Assembly (NCBI RefSeq): GCF_000238255.3
Contig: NZ_CP011040.1
Span: 1,116,001-1,180,000, forward strand
DNA: 64,000 bases
Source of the DNA: Pseudoalteromonas spongiae UST010723-006
GTDB taxonomy: Bacteria; Pseudomonadota; Gammaproteobacteria; Enterobacterales; Alteromonadaceae
Direction of reading: 5' to 3'
The notes beneath the pieces are model-generated. The model made no database searches and was not told the origin of the DNA. It worked only from the letters and a program-made list of their open reading frames with translations. Each line of letters starts with the position of its first letter. The first letter of the stretch is position 1. Both the position numbers and the translations under genes were made by a program. This document shows positions 27,683 to 36,442 of this stretch, one piece after another.

Positions 27683-29143
27683 TTAAGTGCGTGATAAAAA
27701 TCGCCCGGCTCGCCCAAATTGCGTAACGCTTAGATCATCAAGACCCTCAACAAAGCTTACTTTGCCGTTGACCCATACACACTTAATGCCGTCAGCTTGT
27801 GCTTGAGGGTTTTGATAGCTGGCGTTATCGATAATCGTGTTTGCATCAAATAACACTAAATCCGCAAAGTAACCTTTAGCAATTTTGCCGCGATTGTTGA
27901 GCTTAAATTGCGATGATGGCAGCGCTGTCATTTTATGAATAGCCAATGCCAGCGACAGCGTTTGCTGCTCTCTTGCGTAATGCCCTAATACTCTTGGGAA
28001 CGTGCCCCATAAACGCGGATGCGGGTGTGGATCGCACGGCAAACCATCCGAGCCAATCATACTGTTTTCATAGCTTAAAAACTGTTTTACATCGTCTTCA
28101 AACATGCAGTGATAAACCGCACCGGCAGGCATTAATTTTTTAGCAGCGTCCATTAATGATAATTGCCAGTTATTTGCTATATCACGCAAACTTTTTTCAG
28201 CCATTTCAGGATGGGTTTCAGACCACGTAATGTAAATCTCGGTACTGTCAGTGACCTGATTTAAATCAAGCGTGCTTGAGCTCGCGGCATACGGATAACA
28301 ATCGCAGCAAGCGAGTTGTGATTGTCGTTTATCTTCTAGATGCGCTAATACTTCCTGTGCACGTCCCCAATTATCAATGCCGGCGCATTTTAAGTGGGAA
28401 ATAATCAGCGGAAGCTTTGCTTGTTTAGCGGTTGCAAATGCTTCATCCATAGCATCAATAATGCCTTGAAATTCAGTGCGTAAATGCGTGGTATACACAC
28501 CTTCAAACGGCGTTACACATTTGGCAAGACGATTCACTTCTTCACGACTTGATGCTTTAGCATTCGGATAAGCAAGCCCAGTACTTAGCCCTAATGCCCC
28601 CTCTTCTAGCTGAGTACGCAGTAACGACTGCATTTGGGTAATTTCTTGTTCTGAGGCAGCTTTTGATAAATCATTCATTACTTGCGCACGCAGGCTAGTA
28701 TGGCCAATTAATTGGGCAAGATTAACGCTTGGCTTTATGTCGTCGAAAGCAATTCTAAAATCAGCTAAATTGGGATATTTAAAATCTGCTTTCTGGCCCA
28801 ATAAATTAATCGGGTCTACTGGCTCAATATCTGCAGCATAGGGCACACTACTAATACCACAGTTGCCTGCAATCACCGTAGTTACACCTTGACTGACTTT
28901 GCACAGCATATGCGGATTACGCAGCACTTCTAAATCGTCATGGGTATGCACATCGATAAAACCTGGGGCTAATGTTAACCCTGTTGCATCAATAACTTGC
29001 TCTGAGTACAAGTGAGAACAATCACCGAGCGCAATAATGCGCTCGTCACTTATGGCAACATCGCCAACAAAGCATTCATTTAGCTCGCCCGTGTAAACAG
29101 TCGCGTTACGAATCTCGGTGGTAGGGTGGTTATTATCACTCAT
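27683..29143 (-). CDS. D-aminoacylase / N-acyl-amino-acid deacylase family amidohydrolase
   Basis: A 486-residue cytosolic metal hydrolase. Metal motifs: IDVHTHDD (His 66 and 68), SHLKCAG, and a late Asp in MIGSDGLPCDPHPHPR, all typical of D-aminoacylases; the Cys in the metal site region (GNCGISS) is also conserved. It hydrolyses N-acyl groups from D-amino acids or, as related enzymes do, from N-acetyl sugar acids. Operon context favours deacetylation of N-acetylglucosaminate to glucosaminate plus acetate. Separated from the regulator stop by only two bases. Classical N-acyl-D-amino acid hydrolysis remains the alternative. Confidence 0.88.
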   Translation of the reverse strand: MSDNNHPTTEIRNATVYTGELNECFVGDVAISDERIIALGDCSHLYSEQVIDATGLTLAPGFIDVHTHDDLEVLRNPHMLCKVSQGVTTVIAGNCGISSVPYAADIEPVDPINLLGQKADFKYPNLADFRIAFDDIKPSVNLAQLIGHTSLRAQVMNDLSKAASEQEITQMQSLLRTQLEEGALGLSTGLAYPNAKASSREEVNRLAKCVTPFEGVYTTHLRTEFQGIIDAMDEAFATAKQAKLPLIISHLKCAGIDNWGRAQEVLAHLEDKRQSQLACCDCYPYAASSSTLDLNQVTDSTEIYITWSETHPEMAEKSLRDIANNWQLSLMDAAKKLMPAGAVYHCMFEDDVKQFLSYENSMIGSDGLPCDPHPHPRLWGTFPRVLGHYAREQQTLSLALAIHKMTALPSSQFKLNNRGKIAKGYFADLVLFDANTIIDNASYQNPQAQADGIKCVWVNGKVSFVEGLDDLSVTQFGRAGRFLSRT

Positions 29144-29145
29144 AT

Positions 29146-30018
29146 TTAATCGCCTAGCGGAAAGCGAGTGTCCGCCGGTGACGCGTCGCTATTTTGATTA
29201 CGATGCTGATCTAATTGAATTTTTAATCGGCGTAATTTTTCTTTTGAGCGGCGCTGATTTTTAGTTGCCACTTCACTTGATAAAATATCGATCGCGGCCA
29301 TCATTGCATAACGCGCAGCACTTGGTTTAAAAATATAATCACTTTCTTGCGTTTTAATCGGCAAATGCACATCTGCAATATCAGCAAGTTCACCTAGCGG
29401 GCAAATGGCAATAATATTTGCACCGTACTCTTTTGCGATACGCGCAGCAGCAATCACATCTGGCGATACGCCACTTAGCGATAAACACAGCACCACATCA
29501 TTTTTGTTGATGGTTGATGCGGTCATACGCATCATCATAGGATCAGAGTGGGCGTTACATAACACATCTAACCGAAATAGGCGGTTTTGACATTCCATCG
29601 CCAGCATACTGCTACCGCCACCCACGCCAAAAATCAAGCAATGGCGTGTGTCACAAATAGCTTCTGCAGCGGTCATGACAGCTTCTTCGCTAATTAATCC
29701 GACATTAACTGCTAAAATTTCTTGAATAGATGAGTAAACATGAAAGATATCTTTCTTTTCAATCGGTTCAGAACTAGTGAAGCGCTCACCGATCGCTGCT
29801 GACTGAGTGATCTGAAACTTTAGATCGCGCACATTTTCACAGCCTAAACTTTTAGCAAGGCGCGTAATACTCGCGTGACTCACACTGGCTTTGTCTGCCA
29901 GCTCATTAATTGAAGCAGTCGCTGCAAATTCAAGATCACTCAAAATTAGATGAGCAACTTTATCTTCCGCTGGGCTAAAGTGCCCTAACCCTTCTTTTAT
30001 TTTGTTGATAATATCCAT
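29146..30018 (-). CDS. MurR/RpiR-family transcriptional regulator
   Basis: A 290-residue regulator: N-terminal HTH_6 (about 1-77; FSPAEDKVAHLILSDL, helix VSHASITRLAKSLGC) and a C-terminal SIS sugar-phosphate-binding domain (about 120-250; FGVGGGSSMLA, LCLSLSGVSPDVI). It probably senses a sugar-phosphate intermediate of this operon, for example KDPG, and controls the divergent promoters; the twin palindromes at 31377-31423 are the candidate operator. It is embedded inside the catabolic operon rather than set apart, so autoregulation is expected. The last ~25 residues (NQNSDASPADTRFPLGD) are disordered. Confidence 0.92.
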   Translation of the reverse strand: MDIINKIKEGLGHFSPAEDKVAHLILSDLEFAATASINELADKASVSHASITRLAKSLGCENVRDLKFQITQSAAIGERFTSSEPIEKKDIFHVYSSIQEILAVNVGLISEEAVMTAAEAICDTRHCLIFGVGGGSSMLAMECQNRLFRLDVLCNAHSDPMMMRMTASTINKNDVVLCLSLSGVSPDVIAAARIAKEYGANIIAICPLGELADIADVHLPIKTQESDYIFKPSAARYAMMAAIDILSSEVATKNQRRSKEKLRRLKIQLDQHRNQNSDASPADTRFPLGD

Positions 30019-30035
30019 ATGTTACTGCTTCCTAA

Positions 30036-31262
30036 TTAAAAAAAGGTTGAAATAGTTTTGCGAATTACCCAATCGTCATCGGCGATTGCTACCTGGCGCC
30101 ATTTATCAAACGTTAAACACGGATGAGACGTCGAAAAACAGACCATGTCACCCACTTTCAGATTGCAGTTGTCAGGCAAGGTTAGCATGGCATGTTGGTC
30201 CATGATTTTAACGGTTTGAATTAAGGCATCAGCCGCTTGCAACGTTTGGTTATCAACATGATAGATTAATTCTGCCTTTGGTAAACCTGCGTCAAATGCT
30301 ACATCACGTTTACCTAAGCCGACAATGGCAAGCCCTGCTTCGGGACGCGATACAACATACGCCCACACCGTTAAGCTTGATGCTAAATCACCTGTCACAT
30401 CACAAGCCAATTGACTACGTGCCATTACTGCATTTTGTGCATCTTGATAAATGCCAGTGTCATGAATAAGGTAACAGCCTGGGCGAATCACTAAATTAAA
30501 GTTCTTTTGGTGATTATGCTTGCCGAGTGTATTGGCTACGATGTCATACCAAGCAGATCCTGCGCCAGTAATAATGGGCTTATCTAAATCAAACGCATTT
30601 TGTTGTCGAAGTGTGCTTGCGAGTTGATAAATTTCATCAACAAATATAGTGACTTTTTCAAGGGCATTACTACCGCCAATCACCCCTTCATAAAAACCAA
30701 TTCCTGCGAGCTTTAAACTTGGGTGCTGTTTACATGCAGCTAGAAATGCATCGGTATTATTCACATCACGCCAACCACAGCGGCCACCTTGTGCACCAAT
30801 TTCTAAAAGAATGTTAATTGATACTTTTCGCGCATCAAAAAAGCGGCCTATTTGCTTGGCGTTTTCTACCGAATCGACAAAACAGTAAAATTCCACATCG
30901 GTGCTTTCAAGTAAATTAGCTATTTGTTCAAAGTGGTATTTTCCTACCAATTGATTTGCCAAAATAATTCGTTTAACACCGTGATTTACTGCGTTAAGTA
31001 CTTGCGCGACCGTTGCAAGGGTAATACCCCAGGCACCGTGCTCAAGCTGCATTTTAAAAAGCGCTGGCGCCATAGTGGTTTTGCCATGAGGGGCTAAGTT
31101 CACTTTAGCCTTTTGACAAAAGTCGCCCATCCACTTTGCATTATTATTAATGGCCGATTGTGATAATACTGCAACCGGAAAACTCACCTCTTCACGCAAT
31201 ATATGCCAGCCACCGTGTGCAAGAGATTGTGGATTTCCCGCACCTTTAATTACTTCATTCAT
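30036..31262 (-). CDS. PLP-dependent D-threonine-aldolase-fold enzyme, candidate D-glucosaminate dehydratase
   Basis: A 408-residue fold-type III (alanine-racemase barrel) enzyme. PLP lysine in VNLAPHGKTTMAP (about residue 61), barrel core with ILANQLVGKYHF and LLEIGAQGGRCGWR, and a C-terminal beta domain with the metal-binding CFSTSHPCLTFD (His and Cys) typical of D-serine dehydratase/D-threonine aldolase. D-glucosaminate dehydratase, giving 2-keto-3-deoxygluconate and ammonia, is a known member of this fold, and adjacent KdgK makes that the best guess; D-amino-acid deaminase is the alternative. The longer ORF begins with a TTG; ATG 31262 gives the usual family start. First gene of the operon. 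Confidence 0.78.
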   Translation of the reverse strand: MNEVIKGAGNPQSLAHGGWHILREEVSFPVAVLSQSAINNNAKWMGDFCQKAKVNLAPHGKTTMAPALFKMQLEHGAWGITLATVAQVLNAVNHGVKRIILANQLVGKYHFEQIANLLESTDVEFYCFVDSVENAKQIGRFFDARKVSINILLEIGAQGGRCGWRDVNNTDAFLAACKQHPSLKLAGIGFYEGVIGGSNALEKVTIFVDEIYQLASTLRQQNAFDLDKPIITGAGSAWYDIVANTLGKHNHQKNFNLVIRPGCYLIHDTGIYQDAQNAVMARSQLACDVTGDLASSLTVWAYVVSRPEAGLAIVGLGKRDVAFDAGLPKAELIYHVDNQTLQAADALIQTVKIMDQHAMLTLPDNCNLKVGDMVCFSTSHPCLTFDKWRQVAIADDDWVIRKTISTFF

Positions 31263-31319
31263 AAAACTTGTTACCAAATTGCTAACAGCGAAACACCCAA
31301 CTAATACAATTCTATTCAA

Positions 31320-31678
31320 TCTAGATGCATTTCAAACAAATTTGTTATCAAAGTGTTGCTTTTTTAATTATGTTAATGTTAAAAAGTAACAAGTTCAAGA
31401 TATTTATGTGTTACTTTTTAACATTACAAAGGAACAGACATTTACATCTGAACTAGGTGAGTCAACTTTCAAGTATCAGCTAAACTGGGCTGTTGATAAG
31501 AGTTTAGCGCTGCGTGAATTGAGCTGTAAAACGCATTAATTACTGTCGAAGTTACGACCCTTTTATTATTTTTTTGACAAGCAATGACAACGCTGTCAGC
31601 AAATTATACAAGTAATCACAACAATAAGGTTTCTCGGAATTATTTTCTGATAGAACTAAACACTAATAGGGGAAAACT
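31320..31678. other. Divergent promoter region of the amino-sugar-acid locus
   Basis: No coding sequence. It separates the eight-gene minus-strand operon from the receptor on the plus strand and contains the twin palindromes (31377-31423). The receptor ribosome site AGGGGA lies at 31668-31673, six bases before its GTG start. Confidence 0.6.
31375..31425. promoter_or_regulatory. Twin palindromic operator, TGTTA-N5-TAACA
   Basis: Two 17-base arms, AATGTTAAAAAGTAACA (31375-31391) and TGTTACTTTTTAACATT (31409-31425), are perfect inverted copies. Each arm is itself a dyad, TGTTA-N5-TAACA, at 31377-31391 and 31409-31423. The centres are 32 bases apart, about three helical turns, so two dimers would sit on one face of the DNA. 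The only regulator gene of the locus is MurR/RpiR, making it the likely ligand. Confidence 0.7.
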
Positions 31679-34600
31679 GTGTCCAACAGAACATTTAAAC
31701 GAAGCGTGCTGTCTTCAACCATAGCGGTAGCACTCTCTGCCGGTTTCGCACAAAACGTTATCGCTGAAGAAAAATCATCAGCTGATGCCGAAATGGAAGT
31801 TATTCAGGTTAAAGGTATTCGCGCCAGTACAGTTAAAGCGATTAACGTAAAGCGTTTTGCACCTTCACAGGTTGATGGCATTGCATCAGAAGATATCGGT
31901 AAACTACCCGACGTAACAATTTCAGACTCGCTACAGCGAATCACTGGTGTACAGGTTGAGCGTACTGCAGGTGAAGGTGGTCCGGTGCAAATCCGTGGTC
32001 TACCTCAAGTCGATAGTACACTTAATGGCGAAGTATTTTTAAGTGCAACGACCATAGATTCATCAGGCGCTGATTTTGGTGATTTACCAGCACAGCTTTT
32101 CTCGGGTGTTGATGTTTATAAAACAAGTGAATCTAAGCGTTCTGCTGCAGGTATCTCAGGTTCGATTGACCTTAAAACACGCCGTCCATTCGATATGAGC
32201 GAAGGTTGGACAACAAACGTAAGCGCAGATGTAACACAGGGCTCTATTAGTGATGAAACAGATCCAAATCTAAACGGCCTAATCAGCTATAATGCTGATA
32301 AATGGGGTGTTTTATTCTCTGCGGTAACACAAGAAGCAACCCTAGCTACAGACTACAACGGTTATTTCGATACCTCTGAAAATGGTGGTATCGGAGCAGC
32401 AAATAACAATTTCACATGGGGTCAAAACCCTCAAGGTAACGACATTCGTCACGTTGTACCGCAAGGTTTTGCTGCATTTAACAAACAAGAAAAACGTGAG
32501 CGTCAAGGTTTCCAGTTTGCTTTTCAAGCGGATTTAAGTGAAGGCTTTGAACTTGTGTTCGAAGCATTCTACACCGATCAAGAGCGTTTTAACGAACGCC
32601 AAGGTTTATCACAAAACAACCGTTGGTATTCATTTAACGACTATGCATTCCCCACTGAATCAGGATGGACAGGCGACACGTTTACTGATGAAGATGGCAA
32701 TGCATGGGGTGCGGTAAATGATTTTTACCTACAACCATGGCGTTTACAAACCTTCACTCAGGTTAACAATAACTACGAAACCTCAACTAACTTAAACTTA
32801 GAGCTTAACTTTAATAACGGTGGCCCGCTTTCAGGTCAAGTTCGTGTTACACGTGCTAAAGCGGATGCAAGCATGCGCCACGGCTATGGTGAAGGTGATT
32901 TACTGAGTATTGATCAAGGGACTCGTGTAACTGGTCCTGGTCAGTTTACACCGGCTGAATACTGTGGCGATGGTGATACCATTGTGGGCGACCAAGGTGG
33001 TTGTTACGCGCAATTCTCACCAGGCGGTATTGAAGATGATTCATTCCTACTACGTTATGATGCACGTGGTGAATCGCCAGTATTTAGTGGTTTTGATCAA
33101 CTGGTAAATGGCGGCCAAGGCTTAATGAGCGTTGCTGATTACATGGGCAGCTTAGATTCATACCACATTGGTGCATTCTCGTCTGAAGGTAATACAGACG
33201 ACGAAGGTGAAATCAACACATTCAGCACGAAATGGAACTATCAATTTGACGACATGGAATTCATCACGAGTGTTGATTTTGGTGTGCGCTTTATGGAACG
33301 TAAAGTGGACCATGACCAATTTACATACACATCTGAATTTGGTGATGGCTGTGATATCGCACAGTGGAAAGCGGTTGACCAATATCACACTGTTGATACC
33401 TGTGAAGGCAACCCAGCAGCAGGTGAATACCTAACAGAAGATGTGGGTGATTTAACTGCGGGTACTTGGGTGCCTTACACATTACTTAACCCTACTCGTC
33501 TTGATACACATACCACTGTTAGCCAGATTTCTAACTTCGGTAGTGTAAAAGGCATTCCAACAATGTGGGCGATTGATCCGAGTAACTTCCGCGATCCACG
33601 TCAGTTCCACCTAGACACATTTGGTAATGTACAGCGCACTGAAAACGCAGGTGCTTCTTTCGATGTTAAATTGAACGAATTCAGCTATTTTGCACAAGCC
33701 AACTTTGAGTGGGAAATGATCCGCGGTAACTTTGGTGTTAAAGTGGTTGAAACTGACCTATACGTGAAGCAAAACCTTGCGGGTTCGAACTTACCTCACT
33801 CAGGTCTAGGTCCAGATATTGGCGACGTAGTAACAGAGCGCAGCTATACGGATTACCTACCATCATTAAACGTGTCAGCTGATGTAACAGAAGACGTTAT
33901 TGTACGTGGTGCATACGCTAAAAACATGCAAGCACTTGACCTTGCAAGTTGGGGCGGTGGTAAAACGGTTGGTAAAGCAATTAACGGTGAATGTGACTGT
34001 TTACGCGTAGTAAATGGTAACCTAACAGGTAACCCGGCACTTAACCCATGGCGTTCAGATAACTACTCACTATCAGCTGAGTGGTATAATGGCGAAGCGT
34101 CAATGATGTTCTTATCACTTTACCGCATCGAAATTGAAAGCTTCACAGAAAGCGGTACTGTTTGGATTGATGAGCCAGATGATGATGGTATCAGCCGTGG
34201 TCCATGGCCTTTCAGTACGCAAGTACAAGGTAAAGGTGGTGATGTAAGCGGTCTAGAAGTGGGTATTCGTGCTGCAATGAGCGACTACACAGATATCGCA
34301 ATTCTTAATAACTTCGGTATCGATGCTAACTACACATACAGTGATAGCTCGCAACAAAACAAAGACGTAAATGGCGACGATTTACCATTCGTTGGTATGT
34401 CAAAAGACACATACAACTTTGTGCTTTGGTATGAGCAAGAAGAGTTCTCAACGCGTTTAGCATGGAACTCACGTAGCCCGCGCTTAATCACACAAGGCTC
34501 AAGTGCAGTTGGCGGACAATCACTGTACCAAGATACCTATTCACAACTTGATTTCAGTGCAACCTACCACGCAACTGATTATCTAGATATTTACTTACAC

Positions 34601-34714
34601 GGTTCGAACATAACTGAAGAAGTTCAACAAACTTACCTTGAATTCTCTTCACAAAAAGCGTTCCGTAACGAGTATGAATCGCGTTGGACCCTTGGTGTTA
34701 GGGCAACATTTTAA
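31679..34714 (+). CDS. TonB-dependent receptor, Xanthomonas/Caulobacter-type glycan family
   Basis: A 1011-residue outer-membrane receptor with GTG start and AGGGGA ribosome site. Signal peptide about 1-29 (ending NVIAEEK), TonB-box-like EVIQVKG, plug domain (about 45-190: IASEDIGKLPDVTISDSLQR, GGPVQIRG, AAGISGSIDLKTRRPFD), then a very large barrel ending LGVRATF. The GKLPD signature marks the TIGR01782-type receptors found at glycan-use loci. It faces the catabolic operon across the twin palindromes, so oxidised or normal chitooligosaccharides are the likely ligand. A strong terminator follows. Confidence 0.92.
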   Translation: MSNRTFKRSVLSSTIAVALSAGFAQNVIAEEKSSADAEMEVIQVKGIRASTVKAINVKRFAPSQVDGIASEDIGKLPDVTISDSLQRITGVQVERTAGEGGPVQIRGLPQVDSTLNGEVFLSATTIDSSGADFGDLPAQLFSGVDVYKTSESKRSAAGISGSIDLKTRRPFDMSEGWTTNVSADVTQGSISDETDPNLNGLISYNADKWGVLFSAVTQEATLATDYNGYFDTSENGGIGAANNNFTWGQNPQGNDIRHVVPQGFAAFNKQEKRERQGFQFAFQADLSEGFELVFEAFYTDQERFNERQGLSQNNRWYSFNDYAFPTESGWTGDTFTDEDGNAWGAVNDFYLQPWRLQTFTQVNNNYETSTNLNLELNFNNGGPLSGQVRVTRAKADASMRHGYGEGDLLSIDQGTRVTGPGQFTPAEYCGDGDTIVGDQGGCYAQFSPGGIEDDSFLLRYDARGESPVFSGFDQLVNGGQGLMSVADYMGSLDSYHIGAFSSEGNTDDEGEINTFSTKWNYQFDDMEFITSVDFGVRFMERKVDHDQFTYTSEFGDGCDIAQWKAVDQYHTVDTCEGNPAAGEYLTEDVGDLTAGTWVPYTLLNPTRLDTHTTVSQISNFGSVKGIPTMWAIDPSNFRDPRQFHLDTFGNVQRTENAGASFDVKLNEFSYFAQANFEWEMIRGNFGVKVVETDLYVKQNLAGSNLPHSGLGPDIGDVVTERSYTDYLPSLNVSADVTEDVIVRGAYAKNMQALDLASWGGGKTVGKAINGECDCLRVVNGNLTGNPALNPWRSDNYSLSAEWYNGEASMMFLSLYRIEIESFTESGTVWIDEPDDDGISRGPWPFSTQVQGKGGDVSGLEVGIRAAMSDYTDIAILNNFGIDANYTYSDSSQQNKDVNGDDLPFVGMSKDTYNFVLWYEQEEFSTRLAWNSRSPRLITQGSSAVGGQSLYQDTYSQLDFSATYHATDYLDIYLHGSNITEEVQQTYLEFSSQKAFRNEYESRWTLGVRATF

Positions 34715-34759
34715 TCCTTAGAATTATTAGGATTTAGGTTGAATTAACACTTTCTGCCC

Positions 34760-34795
34760 AAGACTGCCGTCATTTGGCGGCAGTCTTTTCTTTTG
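34760..34795 (+). terminator. Terminator after the glycan receptor
   Basis: AAGACTGCCG and CGGCAGTCTT form a ten-base stem with an eight-base loop, followed by TTCTTTT. It implies that the two halogenase-like genes have their own promoter or rely on read-through. Confidence 0.9.
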
Positions 34796-34816
34796 GTTTC
34801 ATCACGATACAATGCA

Positions 34817-34879
34817 AATACCCATTTGATTAACTAATTGCCTATTTACTTAATCAAGTTACTTAATCAAATTGGTATT
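34817..34879. repeat. Short inverted repeat with AATACCAATT-type ends
   Basis: Left arm AATACCCATTTGATTAACTAA and right arm (as reverse complement) AATACCAATTTGATTAAGTAA differ at two positions. TTACTTAATCAA is repeated in tandem inside the right part. The outer sequence ATACCAATT is shared with the 162-bp repeat at 58252-58413, so this may be a small derivative of that family. It ends 24 bases before the first halogenase-like gene. Confidence 0.55.
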
Positions 34880-34903
34880 GAAGTATAAGCACGAGTGTGA
34901 ACC

Positions 34904-36442
34904 ATGACAGAAGATACAAAAACAATAAATTCCATCGTCATCGTTGGCGGCGGTACATCTGGCTGGATGACAGCTGCAGCCCTTGCTAATCACGCCCCGC
35001 TAAAACACTGTAAAATAACCCTAATCGAATCAAGTAAACTTGGCACCATAGGTGTCGGTGAAGCCACTATTCCAACTTTACGCCGCTTTTATCAAAACTT
35101 AGGTCTTAGTGATATTGACGTACTAAACGCCACCAAAGGCAGTTGCAAACTTGGTATTGAATTTCAAGGTTGGGCAGGTGAAAACTCGCGCTTTATTCAC
35201 CCATTTGGTATTTACGGACAAAGCACACCAAGTACCCCATTTCATCATTATTGGCTGCGCGCCGAACAAGCAGGTGCTCACAGCGATTTAACTGACTATT
35301 CTCTTGGCGTGCAAATGGCAAAGCACAACAAATTTGTGCCGCCAAAAATAAAGCCTCAAAACCAGTTAGAAATTTTTGATTGGGCACTGCATTTTGACGC
35401 AAGCCTGTTTGCAAAACTGATGTTTGATTATTCAACCAATAAAGGCGTTAAGCATATCGATAACACCATCAGTAATATTGAAAATCACCCTGATGGCAGT
35501 ATTAGCCAATTACAATTTGAAGATGGCTCTAGCATCGTCGCCGATTTATTTATTGATTGTTCTGGCTTTAAGGCGCTGTTAATTGGTGAAAACCAAGCTG
35601 TTGAATATGAAAATTGGAGCCATTGGCTATTAAATGACAGCGCTATCGCAGTGCAAACAAGCGCAACGACTGAACCCATTACCCGTACCCTCGCTATCGC
35701 GAAAAAAGGCGGCTGGCAATGGCGTATACCGCTTCAGCATCGCGTTGGCAATGGCTACGTTTACAGCAGCAAATACCTTTCCCATGACGAAGCAGAGCAA
35801 AGTTTGCTTGCATCAATCGATGGCGAAATTTTACAGCCACCACGTAAATTTAGTTTTACCCCAGGGCGGCGAAAATCTGCATGGCATAACAACTGTGTCG
35901 CCATTGGTTTAAGCTCTGGCTTTTTAGAACCATTAGAGAGCACCAGCATTGCACTGGTTGAAACAGCAATCGAAAAACTCTTACTTACTTTCACGAGCAA
36001 TCACTACTCAGCACACGATGTCGCTAAATTTAATGATGTGAATGCACAAGAATATGAGCGCGTGCGCGACTTTATAATTTTGCACTATAAGTTAAACGGC
36101 CGCAGCGACAGCCCTATGTGGCAGTATTACCGCGATATGGCAATTCCGGCATCACTCGAAGAGAAAATGCTAACCTTTGCTAAAACCGGCGAGTTGAAAC
36201 GCCTGCCTTGGGAAATGTTTGGCCCCGACAGTTGGCTGGCTATTTACCACGGTTTAAATTTTTTACCCGAAAACTACCAAGCAAGCGCAGATAATATGCC
36301 GCTCAATTACTTAAACGAACATTTAACTAAAATGCGCGAAATGGTTTCAAGCCAAGTAAACAATGCGCCTACCCACAGCGAATTTTTAGAAAAGCACTGT
36401 GGCTATCAACCAATCAAGCAACAGGAAGCGGTATGCAGTTAA
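34904..36442 (+). CDS. Tryptophan-halogenase-like flavoprotein 1
   Basis: A 512-residue FAD enzyme of the Trp_halogenase family. FAD site VGGGTSGWMTAAAL (about 13-26), GVGEATIPTL, candidate catalytic Lys in GSCKLGIEF, the WxWxIP motif as GGWQWRIPLQHR, and GFLEPLESTS with the conserved Glu. No flavin reductase gene is nearby. Homologues beside TonB receptors are common in glycan loci, where their role is unsettled; halogenation of tryptophan is therefore not assumed. Its last ten bases overlap the start of the second copy, so the two are translationally coupled and diverged by duplication. Confidence 0.85.
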   Translation: MTEDTKTINSIVIVGGGTSGWMTAAALANHAPLKHCKITLIESSKLGTIGVGEATIPTLRRFYQNLGLSDIDVLNATKGSCKLGIEFQGWAGENSRFIHPFGIYGQSTPSTPFHHYWLRAEQAGAHSDLTDYSLGVQMAKHNKFVPPKIKPQNQLEIFDWALHFDASLFAKLMFDYSTNKGVKHIDNTISNIENHPDGSISQLQFEDGSSIVADLFIDCSGFKALLIGENQAVEYENWSHWLLNDSAIAVQTSATTEPITRTLAIAKKGGWQWRIPLQHRVGNGYVYSSKYLSHDEAEQSLLASIDGEILQPPRKFSFTPGRRKSAWHNNCVAIGLSSGFLEPLESTSIALVETAIEKLLLTFTSNHYSAHDVAKFNDVNAQEYERVRDFIILHYKLNGRSDSPMWQYYRDMAIPASLEEKMLTFAKTGELKRLPWEMFGPDSWLAIYHGLNFLPENYQASADNMPLNYLNEHLTKMREMVSSQVNNAPTHSEFLEKHCGYQPIKQQEAVCS

